A stretch of DNA of 64,000 bases, from the NCBI RefSeq assembly GCF_012844305.1, contig NZ_JABANE010000041.1, forward strand, positions 1-64,000. Reading direction: 5' to 3'. Under the pieces are notes generated by a model, which saw only the letters and a program-made list of their open reading frames with translations, had not been told where the DNA came from and ran no database searches. This DNA is from Flammeovirga aprica JL-4. Its GTDB lineage: Bacteria; Bacteroidota; Bacteroidia; Cytophagales; Flammeovirgaceae. Below are positions 1-7,839 of this stretch, one piece after another. A program made the position numbers and the translations under genes. Each line of letters opens with the position of its first letter. Position 1 is the stretch's first letter.

Positions 1-79
1 ATATGATAATTGAAAAAACTCTTATTCTACATGAGGATCAGAAAGAATTGGCTCAACTATTTAATTTTAGGGTGTCCCA

Positions 80-928
80 ATGAGGAACTCAGGAGAGGAA
101 ATTATTATAAAAAATGACAGGGCTGTTGGGGTGAAAGTGAAAGAAAAACATGGAAAGTCATTTACGTTAAAGGAATACTATGCTCCAGTGATTATTTCTT
201 CTGTTGGTTTCTATGGTACTTTTAATCATTTAGTAAAACAGAAAGTTGATTTCCTTTCTCAATTAGAAGAATTATCTGGAGGGATGAGTGCCATTTCTCT
301 TTATATAGGCCTAAAGGAAAGTCCATCTAAATTAGGAGTGAAAGGAGAAAATTACTGGATTGCAGGTTCTTATGACCATGACGCCACTTATGAAACTCGA
401 AATGATATTGTAAAAGGAGAAATTGACAGCTGTTACTTGTCTTTTCCTTCATTAAAAGAACAAAATCCAGAACAGCACACTGCCGAAATAATTTCTTTTG
501 CCGACTTTGAGGCTTTTGAAAAATGGAAAGATGAGCCCTGGAAAAAGAGAGGAGAGGATTATGAAGCTTTGAAAAGTAAAATTGCTGAGGGACTCATTGC
601 TTGCGTTGAAAAACAACATCCAGGTTTTAAGGATTTAATTGATTATTGCGAACTTTCTACACCTCTGACCATGGAAAACTTCACCTCCAAATTAGCCGGA
701 AGAATGTACGGACTAGCACATACACCTCAACGTTTTAGTAGTGAATGGATTAAACCTCAGACACCTTTCAAAGGACTTTACATTACAGGCGGTGATATTT
801 GTACTACCGGTGTAGTGGGTGCAATGATGGGTGGTGTTGCCACAGCATCAGCTTTAGACGGTGCTTTTGGCTTTGGTAAACACCTTTACAAAATCAGAAA
901 ATACAACAAAACAGAAGTTGAAGTATAA
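80..928 (+). CDS. C-terminal part of a FAD-dependent phytoene-desaturase/retinol-saturase-type oxidoreductase, 5' end missing
   Basis: The 282 residues match the C-terminal half of the CrtI/RetSat flavoprotein superfamily, which oxidises or reduces polyene isoprenoids using FAD. The visible signature is the C-terminal FAD-binding stretch GLYITGGDICTTGVVGAMMGG near residues 230-250, and an early segment (KNDRAVGVKVKE) typical of the middle of these proteins. The N-terminal Rossmann motif is absent. An in-frame stop lies at 68-70, and no frame upstream shows the expected family sequence. A different frame (from 3) closes at 81-83, overlapping this ATG. The gene therefore looks 5'-truncated by a rearrangement, or is a pseudogene. 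A terminator follows directly. Confidence 0.6.
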   Translation: MRNSGEEIIIKNDRAVGVKVKEKHGKSFTLKEYYAPVIISSVGFYGTFNHLVKQKVDFLSQLEELSGGMSAISLYIGLKESPSKLGVKGENYWIAGSYDHDATYETRNDIVKGEIDSCYLSFPSLKEQNPEQHTAEIISFADFEAFEKWKDEPWKKRGEDYEALKSKIAEGLIACVEKQHPGFKDLIDYCELSTPLTMENFTSKLAGRMYGLAHTPQRFSSEWIKPQTPFKGLYITGGDICTTGVVGAMMGGVATASALDGAFGFGKHLYKIRKYNKTEVEV

Positions 929-934
929 AATAAG

Positions 935-964
935 AAGGTCAAGTAAAATGCTTGGCCTTTTTAT
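935..964 (+). terminator. rho-independent terminator after the oxidoreductase
   Basis: Stem AAGGTCAAG (935-943) pairs with CTTGGCCTT (951-959) with one G-U pair and a 7-nt loop. A T-tract follows. It begins 7 nt after the stop codon. Confidence 0.75.
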
Positions 965-1075
965 ATGAGCACACGATTTTTGTGTTTTAAATATCACAGA
1001 AAACAAAATAATTACATAAAAATGACACAGATCACCAAAAACTATCTTCTAGTAAAAACTCATTAACAGTATATT

Positions 1076-1107
1076 TTTGTAAAGCACAGTACACTCGGAT
1101 ATTTTTG
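1076..1107 (+). promoter_or_regulatory. Bacteroidota-type promoter for the 65-residue membrane protein
   Basis: TTTG (1076-1079), a 20-nt spacer and TATTTTTG (1100-1107) fit the -33/-7 consensus TTTG / TAnnTTTG. The 11-mer ATATTTTTGTA occurs twice (1071-1081 and 1099-1109), so the upstream copy supplies the -33 element. Predicted transcription start is near 1113, about 44 nt before the ATG at 1157. Confidence 0.55.
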
Positions 1108-1156
1108 TATAGATCATGTTACAATAAACCTAAGCAACTTACAACCGCAAAAAATT

Positions 1157-1354
1157 ATGAATATTTACAGATGGGCCCTAGTTATTATTGCAAGTTTTAT
1201 AGGAGTAGGTAATATCTGGCTGTTAGATTTCAGTGACCTAAGCTTTAGCAACAACATTTACGAATATTGTGGAATGGCCACTATGTTTGGAATCACATAC
1301 TTGTTAGCAACTCAATCACGCATTAAGAAAAGTGACAAAAACACTCTTTCATAA
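1157..1354 (+). CDS. small membrane protein, 65 residues, function unknown
   Basis: I do not recognise this protein. It has two hydrophobic segments (about residues 5-24 and 37-52) joined by an acidic linker, then a basic tail (SRIKKSDK), consistent with a two-helix inner-membrane protein with the tail in the cytoplasm. A well-formed TTTG/TAnnTTTG promoter lies upstream and the reading frame starts at ATG. It stands alone, with at least 100 bp to each neighbour. The promoter is the main argument that it is real. Confidence 0.5.
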   Translation: MNIYRWALVIIASFIGVGNIWLLDFSDLSFSNNIYEYCGMATMFGITYLLATQSRIKKSDKNTLS

Positions 1355-1461
1355 AGTTTAATGATAGAAATTATATAAGTTTTCCTAAAAAACTGACATA
1401 TCTTACCGAACTAAACTAAAACCTTCCTTACTTTGCAAATGAATTAAAAGTTAATTTTGCA

Positions 1462-1866
1462 ATGGTATTTTTCAAGAGATGGTCGCGTAAAAACTATGCA
1501 ATTTTTAATTCTCTCAAAAGGGAAATTAAAATTTGTACGCTGAACGTGTGCCTACATTTGAATGCTCCAACTTTAATTCGTGAATTTGTCATCAGACAAA
1601 ACTTCGCTTTAGATGATCCGCCTGAAGAGGATGATTTCTTATTAAGTGAGTTAGAAATTTCACAATTAACGCTATTGAGCAACCCACAGAGTATTTCTGA
1701 AAGTAGTCGATCTGCCAGTCTATACAAAAACTTGCTAGATTCTACTAAAACTACTTTTTCTCGAATACCCTCCCTCCAACACGTATTAAGCTTTAATCTT
1801 ATAAATCGTTTTCTTTTTGACGAGTCCAATACTCGTAAGGGAATTCTATTATCAAATTTTTCATAA
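1462..1866 (+). pseudogene. probable remnant of the N-terminus of a BtuB-like TonB-dependent receptor
   Basis: The first 30 residues (KRWSRKNYAIFNSLKREIKI) resemble the unusual leader of Bacteroidota BtuB-type TonB-dependent receptors, roughly KRWSRKxYAxFxSLxxxIxIgxLxV. Residues 64-112 can be read as a decayed beginning of a plug domain, with an acidic stretch, SISESSRSASL, then a PSLQHVLSFN segment like the usual PxQSLxDLL. The frame then ends at residue 134, where a receptor should continue for about 500 more residues with RGxxxxQxDxSIRG and a barrel; none of that is found before bioB. An antisense frame (1494-1829) is its shadow. It might instead be a short orphan protein. Confidence 0.45.
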
Positions 1867-1869
1867 CCA

Positions 1870-1930
1870 AGAAGTCGTTTAACCGTCGGTTAAGCTATAG
1901 GCTTCTATATCCTAAATTTTAAAGGATAGG
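1870..1930 (+). promoter_or_regulatory. paired inverted repeats in the leader upstream of bioB
   Basis: TTAACCG (1879-1885), a single T and CGGTTAA (1887-1893) form a 15-bp palindrome. It sits inside a wider imperfect hairpin with outer GAAG/CTTC arms (about 1871-1905). A second repeat, TATCCT (1908-1913) with AGGATA (1923-1928), follows. Neither carries a T-tract. The palindrome does not fit the known BirA operator (two half-sites about 14-16 bp apart). It could be an operator or an RNA structure controlling the biotin operon. Confidence 0.35.
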
Positions 1931-2025
1931 TTGGTGATGAGATAATAGAAAATGAAGATTTATCTTAGAACTTGATAGAAGAATATAGTTTGACATGGCG
2001 TACACTTCACAAAATTAAGTATGAC

Positions 2026-3030
2026 ATGCAAGCAAGTATTAGACATGATTGGACTAGACAAGAGGTAGCTGAAATTTATCACTTACCTTTAATGGAGTTA
2101 ATGTACAAAGCTTCAACTATTCACAGAGAATATCAACAAACTGGTGAGGTACAAGTATGTACTTTGCTTTCTGTAAAAACTGGTGGATGTAAAGAAGACT
2201 GTAGCTACTGCTCTCAATCTGCACGCTATAATACACATGTTGAGCCTCATAAATTAATGACCACTGAGTCGGTAGTCAACAAAGCGAAACAAGCCAAAGA
2301 AAATGGTTCTACTCGTTTTTGTATGGGTGCGGCTTGGAGAGAAGCGAGATCTAACAAAGACTTCGAAAGAGTATTGGACATGGTAGGCCAAATCAATGAG
2401 ATGGGCCTTGAGGTTTGTGCTACTTTAGGAATGTTAGACGAAGAGCAAGCAGAGGCACTAAAAGAAGCAGGACTTTACGCCTACAACCACAACTTAGACA
2501 CAAGTAGAGAATATTACGAACAAGTAATTACGACAAGAACATTTGATGACCGTTTAGAAACGATCAAAAACGTTCAAAAAGCAAAGATTTCAGTATGTTC
2601 AGGTGGTATCATCGGGTTAGGTGAAACAGACGAAGACAGAATCGGAATGTTGACTACTTTAGCATGTCTTCCAACTCACCCTGAATCAGTTCCCGTAAAC
2701 GCATTGGTTCCTGTAGAAGGTACGCCGATGGAAGGAAACAAAATGGTTTCTACATGGGAAATGATCCGTATGATCGCTACTGCTAGAATCATCATGCCAC
2801 AAGCAATGGTTCGTTTATCAGCAGGTAGAACAGAAATGAGTACTGAGGCACAAGCACTTTGCTTTATGGCTGGCGCCAACTCCATCTTCGCTGGCGATCA
2901 ATTGCTTACGACTCCAAACCCTGAAGAAGATGTGGACATGATCATGTTCAAAACACTTGGCCTATCGCCAAGAGCATCTTTCAAAGAAGAAGCGAAAACA
3001 AAATTGGAGAAAGACGCAGTTATATATTAA
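2026..3030 (+). CDS. bioB: biotin synthase BioB
   Basis: This radical SAM enzyme inserts sulfur into dethiobiotin, the last step of biotin synthesis. With the start at ATG 2026 the protein has 334 residues, close to the family length. The radical SAM cluster ligands CKEDCSYC are C55, C59 and C62, and the strongly conserved YNHNLDTS and VPVNALVPVEGTPM segments are present. A longer frame can open at TTG 1972, but the added residues have no family counterpart. It is the first gene of bioB-F-G-C-D-A. The palindromes at 1870-1930 lie upstream and a fold-back element separates it from bioF. Confidence 0.97.
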   Translation: MQASIRHDWTRQEVAEIYHLPLMELMYKASTIHREYQQTGEVQVCTLLSVKTGGCKEDCSYCSQSARYNTHVEPHKLMTTESVVNKAKQAKENGSTRFCMGAAWREARSNKDFERVLDMVGQINEMGLEVCATLGMLDEEQAEALKEAGLYAYNHNLDTSREYYEQVITTRTFDDRLETIKNVQKAKISVCSGGIIGLGETDEDRIGMLTTLACLPTHPESVPVNALVPVEGTPMEGNKMVSTWEMIRMIATARIIMPQAMVRLSAGRTEMSTEAQALCFMAGANSIFAGDQLLTTPNPEEDVDMIMFKTLGLSPRASFKEEAKTKLEKDAVIY

Positions 3031-3287
3031 GAATGAAGAATGAACAATTAAGAATTGTGGTTCATAGCTAACGCAAGTTTTAAAAACGTATTAACTGGTT
3101 CAAGTCTTAAGCTGAAAGCGTGACTTGGACCCAAATAGGTAAAAAGTCTGTAGACTTTTAGTGTTTCTATAAGTCTACAGACTTATTCGAAATACAAGCA
3201 CAAGTGACGCTGTCGCTTAACACTTGCGCTAGTTACCTTAATGGTTATTTACTACACTGAATTATAATTTTTAATTGTTCATTCCAT
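3031..3287. repeat. fold-back (MITE-like) element between bioB and bioF
   Basis: Terminal 14-bp perfect inverted repeats GAATGAACAATTAA (3038-3051) and TTAATTGTTCATTC (3271-3284) enclose the region. Inside are further matching arms: CTAACGCAAGTTTTA (about 3068-3082) opposite TAACACTTGCGCTAGT (about 3218-3233), and AGCGTGACTTG (about 3117-3127) opposite CAAGTGACGCT (3201-3211). The core is a perfect 14-bp stem AAGTCTGTAGACTT (3144-3157) against AAGTCTACAGACTT (3171-3184) with a 13-nt loop. The element has no reading frame. It fills the only large gap in the operon, from the bioB stop to just before the bioF ATG. Confidence 0.7.
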
Positions 3288-3298
3288 CCTCACACAAG

Positions 3299-4483
3299 AT
3301 GGAGCTATCACAACAATTATCGGCATTTAAGGAAACCCATCAATACAGGTCTTTGAAAGAGATTGACCGAAAAGATGGAGGTCATGTGCAATACCAAGGG
3401 AAAGACTTTATCAGTTTTACTTCCAATGATTATTTGGGTATTGCGTCTAACAAAGGACTTCAAGAAGCATTTTTAAAAGAAAACCAATCTGATTTTTTCA
3501 GCTTTGGTAGTGCATCCTCACGCCTTTTGGAAGGGCATTCCAGTATTTGTACGAAGCTGGAAAATACAATTGCTTCTGCGTATGGAAAACAAGCGTGTTT
3601 ATGGATGAATAGTGGTTATCATGCCAATATTGGTTTGATGTCAAGTCTTCCTCAAAAAGGAGATTTGATATTATCGGACAAACTGAATCATGCGAGTATA
3701 GTTGACGGATTAAAGTTGGCTAAAGCGCAGTTTGAGCGATTCAGACATTTGGATTATGATCACTTAGAACGACTTCTAAAAAAGCACAGAGACAACTTCA
3801 ATAAGGTATTTATAGTCTCTGAAGCCCTTTTCAGCATGGATGGCGATTGTTGTGATGTAAAGAAATTGGTAGCCTTAAAGCAAAAGTATAACTGTCATCT
3901 GATCATTGATGAAGCACATAGTGTGGGTGCTTTTGGTGAAAATGGACTAGGTTTATGTGAAGCAGAAGGCAAAATAGAAAACATTGATGTGATTGTTGCT
4001 CCTTGTGGAAAAGCATTGGGTGCAGTGGGCGCATTTGTGGTTTTATCAGCAGAATGGAAGGAGTATTTAATCAATACTTGCCGTTCTTTTATCTACACTA
4101 CTGCTCTGCCTCCAATCAATACAGCGTGGCTGTTATTTACTTGGAAGAAAATCCAAAAAGCAGGCTCTCTTCGCTCACAATTGGAGGACAACACCAATTA
4201 CTTTATTCAAAAAGCAAAGGAATCGGGAATAGACACTGTTTCTACAACCTATATTCAACCCATCATTATTGGAGACAATAAAGATTGTTTGGCTTTAGCC
4301 GAGGCTCTAAATCAAGAGGGAATTATTGTGAGTGCGATCCGTTATCCAACAGTTCCAAAAGGGACCGCAAGATTGAGACTTTCTATCACTTCCAATCATA
4401 CCAAAAAAGAGATAGACAAGGTATTGGACATGATTAATCACTACAAAAAATCAGAAACACATGCAGACACATTGGTTAAATAA
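3299..4483 (+). CDS. bioF: 8-amino-7-oxononanoate synthase BioF
   Basis: This PLP enzyme condenses pimeloyl-ACP with L-alanine to give KAPA. At 394 residues from ATG 3299 it has the normal length. Seen in the sequence: FTSNDYLGIAS near residue 40, the cofactor-ring region NSGYHAN, the PLP-pyridine aspartate in IIDEAHSVGAFG, and the Schiff-base lysine K238 in CGKALGAVG. A longer frame opens at TTG 3275, but that codon lies inside the terminal inverted repeat of the upstream element and adds residues unlike the family. Its 3' end overlaps bioG by 23 bp. Confidence 0.95.
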   Translation: MELSQQLSAFKETHQYRSLKEIDRKDGGHVQYQGKDFISFTSNDYLGIASNKGLQEAFLKENQSDFFSFGSASSRLLEGHSSICTKLENTIASAYGKQACLWMNSGYHANIGLMSSLPQKGDLILSDKLNHASIVDGLKLAKAQFERFRHLDYDHLERLLKKHRDNFNKVFIVSEALFSMDGDCCDVKKLVALKQKYNCHLIIDEAHSVGAFGENGLGLCEAEGKIENIDVIVAPCGKALGAVGAFVVLSAEWKEYLINTCRSFIYTTALPPINTAWLLFTWKKIQKAGSLRSQLEDNTNYFIQKAKESGIDTVSTTYIQPIIIGDNKDCLALAEALNQEGIIVSAIRYPTVPKGTARLRLSITSNHTKKEIDKVLDMINHYKKSETHADTLVK

Positions 4484-5132
4484 AAAGGATTCTGATAGCG
4501 TCATTATCTTTTTTGCAGGTTGGGGACAAAGCAGGCATTATTTCGAGCAAAACTTAACTTCTGAGAAGGATGTTTTGATGGTCTGTCAATATGAAAACCT
4601 TGATTTCAACAGTATCATTGAAGCCATTACTCCTTATAAAGAAAAAACAGTCATTGGGTGGTCTTTTGGAGTTCTTGTGGCTTCAAGATTTATGGAGACT
4701 TACTCTGATTATAATTATTCTATTGCCATCAACGGTTCATTAAAACCGGTGGATGATACAGAAGGAATTCCAACTGCCATTTTTAATGGAACCCTTCAGC
4801 TTTTATCTCAAAAATCTTGGGAGAAGTTTGCGTTTAGAATGATTGGTGATCGTTTAGTGTATACCTCATTTATTGAAAATAATGATAGAGAAATCGAGTC
4901 ATTAAAAGAGGAACTCGCTTTCTTGGGACAATGTGAATCCCCATCGAAAACCATCACTTTTGATCAAGTTTTAGTAAGTCAAAAAGATAGAATTTTTCCC
5001 TCTGACAATTTGATGAATTCATGGATTCCCAAGGGGATCACACCGCAACTTATCGATACACATCACTTTCCATTTCATCATTATCACACATGGGAGAGCA
5101 TTGGCCAACTCAATCAAACATTAAGCCTATGA
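4461..5132 (+). CDS. bioG: pimeloyl-ACP methyl ester esterase, BioG (DUF452) type
   Basis: BioG is an alpha/beta hydrolase that removes the methyl group from pimeloyl-ACP methyl ester, ending the BioC-started pimelate pathway and replacing BioH. The sequence shows FFAGWGQS (residues 17-24), the nucleophile elbow GWSFG with Ser68, and a C-terminal His-rich THHFPFHHYH segment that probably carries the catalytic histidine. Length 223 residues is normal for BioG. It overlaps bioF by 23 bp, and its stop overlaps the bioC start in ATGA, so translation of the three is probably coupled. Confidence 0.87.
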   Translation: MQTHWLNKKDSDSVIIFFAGWGQSRHYFEQNLTSEKDVLMVCQYENLDFNSIIEAITPYKEKTVIGWSFGVLVASRFMETYSDYNYSIAINGSLKPVDDTEGIPTAIFNGTLQLLSQKSWEKFAFRMIGDRLVYTSFIENNDREIESLKEELAFLGQCESPSKTITFDQVLVSQKDRIFPSDNLMNSWIPKGITPQLIDTHHFPFHHYHTWESIGQLNQTLSL

Positions 5133-5881
5133 TTACTGTAGACAAACAAAAAGTAGCTTCTCGTTTTGGAAAAAATGTAGGCACATATGATAAAGAAGCT
5201 TTTATTCAAAAAGAAATTACCAACGAGCTTTATAAGGAAATTATAAAGCGTGAAACGCATTTTCATAAAGCATTTGAGATGGGGTGTGGCTCTGGTTTTT
5301 TAACGAAGCAAATAGAAAAAAATATCAGCGGTGATTATATCGTCAATGATCTTGATCCGCTTTGTACACATCAACTTTTGAGGGAGTTTCCAAGGTTACA
5401 ATTCAAAGTGGGTGATATAGAAAATATTTCACTTCCTCAACATTTGGACTTGGTCATTTCTACTTCTGTTTTACAATGGATGGAAGATATTGATGCTCTT
5501 TTGAAGAGAATTTATAATGCACTTGAACCTGATGGACATTTTGCTTTTTCTACTTTTGGACCTTCCAATTTTTTAGAAATCAAAGCATTACTCAACCAAG
5601 GCTTGGAATACCTATCGATAGAGGAATGGAAATTCTTACTACAGAAAAACGGTTTCCAATTAATTGACGCTTGGGAATGGAAAGAAGAATGTCTTTTTGA
5701 TTCAGGAACAGCTGTATTGAAACACATGAAAAACACTGGAGTAAACGGTACAGCCAAAAATCAGAAAGTATGGAATACTAGAATCTTACAACAGTTTAAT
5801 ACAGAATACCAAGATCATTTTTCTAAAAATGACAAGGTCACACTCACTTATCACCCTTTGTTTTTCATCCTAAAAAAATAA
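5129..5881 (+). CDS. bioC: malonyl-ACP O-methyltransferase BioC
   Basis: BioC methylates malonyl-ACP with SAM so that fatty acid synthesis can build a disguised pimeloyl chain. From ATG 5129 the protein has 250 residues. It begins with the BioC-typical VASRFGKNVGTYDKEA, followed by the SAM-binding motif EMGCGSG (50-56) and a later STSVLQWMEDID. A longer frame from 5021 only reads through bioG in another frame. The start overlaps the bioG stop (ATGA), and bioD follows after 4 bp. BioC and BioG together form the complete pimeloyl branch. Confidence 0.92.
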   Translation: MITVDKQKVASRFGKNVGTYDKEAFIQKEITNELYKEIIKRETHFHKAFEMGCGSGFLTKQIEKNISGDYIVNDLDPLCTHQLLREFPRLQFKVGDIENISLPQHLDLVISTSVLQWMEDIDALLKRIYNALEPDGHFAFSTFGPSNFLEIKALLNQGLEYLSIEEWKFLLQKNGFQLIDAWEWKEECLFDSGTAVLKHMKNTGVNGTAKNQKVWNTRILQQFNTEYQDHFSKNDKVTLTYHPLFFILKK

Positions 5882-5885
5882 AATC

Positions 5886-6527
5886 ATGAACCTATTTATA
5901 TCAGCCATCAGTACGGATAGCGGGAAATCAATAGTCTCAGCTATTTTTACTGAAGCATTACAAGCTTCTTACTGGAAACCTGTTCAAGCAGGATTTCCTA
6001 CAGATACTGAAACAGTACACGAACTTCTTCCTACAAAGAGTGAGAAAATACCTGAAGCCTACCTTTTAAAATATCCAATGTCTCCTCACGCTTCGGCTAG
6101 AAGAGAAAATATCAAAGTATCATTAGATAACATCACATTGCCTAAGCACTCTAAAGAGCATATGATCGTAGAAGGTGCAGGCGGTTTGATGGTACCATTG
6201 AATGATGATGAAATGGTAATTGATATTGCTGAAAAGCACAACTTGCCCATCGTATTGGTATCCAATACCTACCTCGGAAGTATCAACCACTCATTATTAT
6301 CCATTCGTGAGATCCAAAGAAGAGGACTTGATTTGGTGGGGATCGTTTTTAACGGAGAGAAAAATGAGGACACAGAAAGCGTGATTCTTAAACATGCGAA
6401 AGTGCCTTGCTTACTTAGATTACCTCAATTAGAAGACCTTGAAGCGGAGACAATTAAAAAGTATGCTTCTATCGTCAAAGAAAACTTAATTGCCAACAAC
6501 ATCATTACCATTTCAGAACATGCATAA
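5886..6527 (+). CDS. bioD: dethiobiotin synthetase BioD
   Basis: BioD closes the ureido ring of dethiobiotin from DAPA, CO2 and ATP. The protein has 213 residues. Recognisable parts are the N-terminal nucleotide loop, WKPVQAG (residues 29-35), and VEGAGGLMVPL in the middle, which are hallmarks of the family. The loop reads AISTDSGKS, so the first glycine of the usual GTDTxVGKT is Ala7, while G13, K14 and S15 remain. The gene lies 4 bp after bioC and overlaps bioA by 8 bp. Confidence 0.92.
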   Translation: MNLFISAISTDSGKSIVSAIFTEALQASYWKPVQAGFPTDTETVHELLPTKSEKIPEAYLLKYPMSPHASARRENIKVSLDNITLPKHSKEHMIVEGAGGLMVPLNDDEMVIDIAEKHNLPIVLVSNTYLGSINHSLLSIREIQRRGLDLVGIVFNGEKNEDTESVILKHAKVPCLLRLPQLEDLEAETIKKYASIVKENLIANNIITISEHA

Positions 6528-7839
6528 GAGTTTAGTAGAAAGAGATCAGAGTTGTATTTGGCACCCTTTTACAGCTCAAACATTGGCTCCTCCACCCCTT
6601 CCAGTAAAAAGAGCAAAAGGCACTAAAATCATTTTGGAAGACGGGACTGAAATTATAGATGCTGTTTCTTCATGGTGGGTCAATATTCATGGGCATGGCA
6701 ATGAAGAGTTGGCAGAAACCTTAAAGCAACAGGCTTTAGATTTAGATCATATCATATTTGCTGGTTTTACGCATGAACCTGCTGTAAAATTGGCGGAGCA
6801 ACTTATCCCTCAACTGAGAGGTGACCTTTCCCGTGTTTTCTTTTCGGATAACGGAAGTACTGCTAATGAGATTGCGATTAAGATGATCATTCAGTATTTC
6901 TACAACAAAGGAATACACACTCGTAAAAAAGTAATTGCTTTTGAGGGTGCCTATCACGGTGATACTTTTGGTGCATTGTCAATGGCAGATCGCTCACCGT
7001 TCTCTAAGCCCTTTGAAGATTATCTATTTGATGTGGATTTCCTTCCATTCCCGACAGAAGACAATTGGGAAGAAGTGAGAACACGTATGGAAACACTTTG
7101 TCAAACGGAAGAGTATTGTGCCTTTATTTTTGAACCTTTAGTTCAAGGTGCTTCAGGGATGAGAATGTACAAAAGTGAGTGGTTGGATGAATTGATGGGT
7201 ATTGCTCATAATCATGGTACATTATGTATTGCTGACGAGGTAATGACCGGCTTTTACAGAACCGGTGAACTCTTCGCAACACATCACCTCAAAAACAACA
7301 CGCCTGATATCATCACAATGTCCAAAGCATTGACAGGAGGAATTATGCCATTGAGCCTTACGATCTGCACCAATGAGATTTACAACGCTTACCTGACTGA
7401 TGATGTATTGAAGACGTTCTTCCATGGTCATTCCTTCACCGGAAATCCATTGGCATGTGCCGTCGCTTCAAAAAGTCTGGAAATGCTGTTGAGTGAGGAA
7501 AGACAAGCACAGATTAAAAATATTGTTGCCTCTCATAAAGCCTTCAAAGAAAAGATTAAATCCACTCCTTTCTGTAAGTCTGTAAGACAAACGGGAACGA
7601 TCCTAGCCATCGAATATGATAGTGAAAAAGAGACTTCATACTTCAATTCTATTAAAGATGAATTATATAAATATTTCTTGTCGGAAAATGTACTACTACG
7701 TCCTTTAGGTAATGTGGTGTATATCAATACGACCTATACAATTACGGAAGAAGAGTTAGAAAAAGTGTACGCCGTTATAGAAAAAGTTTTCTCAAAAGGA
7801 ATCAGTCATGTCCAAAACAAAATATCAGAATTAACTTAA
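6520..7839 (+). CDS. bioA: adenosylmethionine-8-amino-7-oxononanoate aminotransferase BioA
   Basis: BioA is a class III PLP aminotransferase that converts KAPA to DAPA, with SAM as the usual amino donor. From ATG 6520 it has 439 residues. Features seen are IWHPFTAQT near the N-terminus, SSWWVNIHGH, the cofactor contact EGAYHGDTFGALS, and the Schiff-base lysine K269 in TMSKALTGG. The frame can be opened at TTG 6490, deeper in bioD, but family alignment favours ATG 6520, which overlaps bioD by 8 bp. It is the last gene of the biotin operon. Confidence 0.95.
   Translation: MHKSLVERDQSCIWHPFTAQTLAPPPLPVKRAKGTKIILEDGTEIIDAVSSWWVNIHGHGNEELAETLKQQALDLDHIIFAGFTHEPAVKLAEQLIPQLRGDLSRVFFSDNGSTANEIAIKMIIQYFYNKGIHTRKKVIAFEGAYHGDTFGALSMADRSPFSKPFEDYLFDVDFLPFPTEDNWEEVRTRMETLCQTEEYCAFIFEPLVQGASGMRMYKSEWLDELMGIAHNHGTLCIADEVMTGFYRTGELFATHHLKNNTPDIITMSKALTGGIMPLSLTICTNEIYNAYLTDDVLKTFFHGHSFTGNPLACAVASKSLEMLLSEERQAQIKNIVASHKAFKEKIKSTPFCKSVRQTGTILAIEYDSEKETSYFNSIKDELYKYFLSENVLLRPLGNVVYINTTYTITEEELEKVYAVIEKVFSKGISHVQNKISELT

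Noticed and set aside
1452-1459. TAATTTTG as the promoter of the receptor remnant or the biotin operon
   Set aside because: It lies only 3 bp before the ATG at 1462, so transcription would start after that codon. The nearest TTTG is 16 nt upstream, shorter than usual. It is therefore uncertain and not listed.
1494-1829. Antisense frame of 111 codons opposite the receptor remnant
   Set aside because: It has low-complexity Ser/Arg-rich content and no recognisable domain. The plus-strand frame shows receptor similarity, so this is its shadow.
1972-2025. TTG start extending bioB by 18 codons
   Set aside because: The added residues do not match the BioB family, and ATG 2026 gives the standard MQxSIRHDWT start.
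3275-3298. TTG start extending bioF by 8 codons
   Set aside because: It lies inside the terminal inverted repeat of the fold-back element, and the family start fits ATG 3299.
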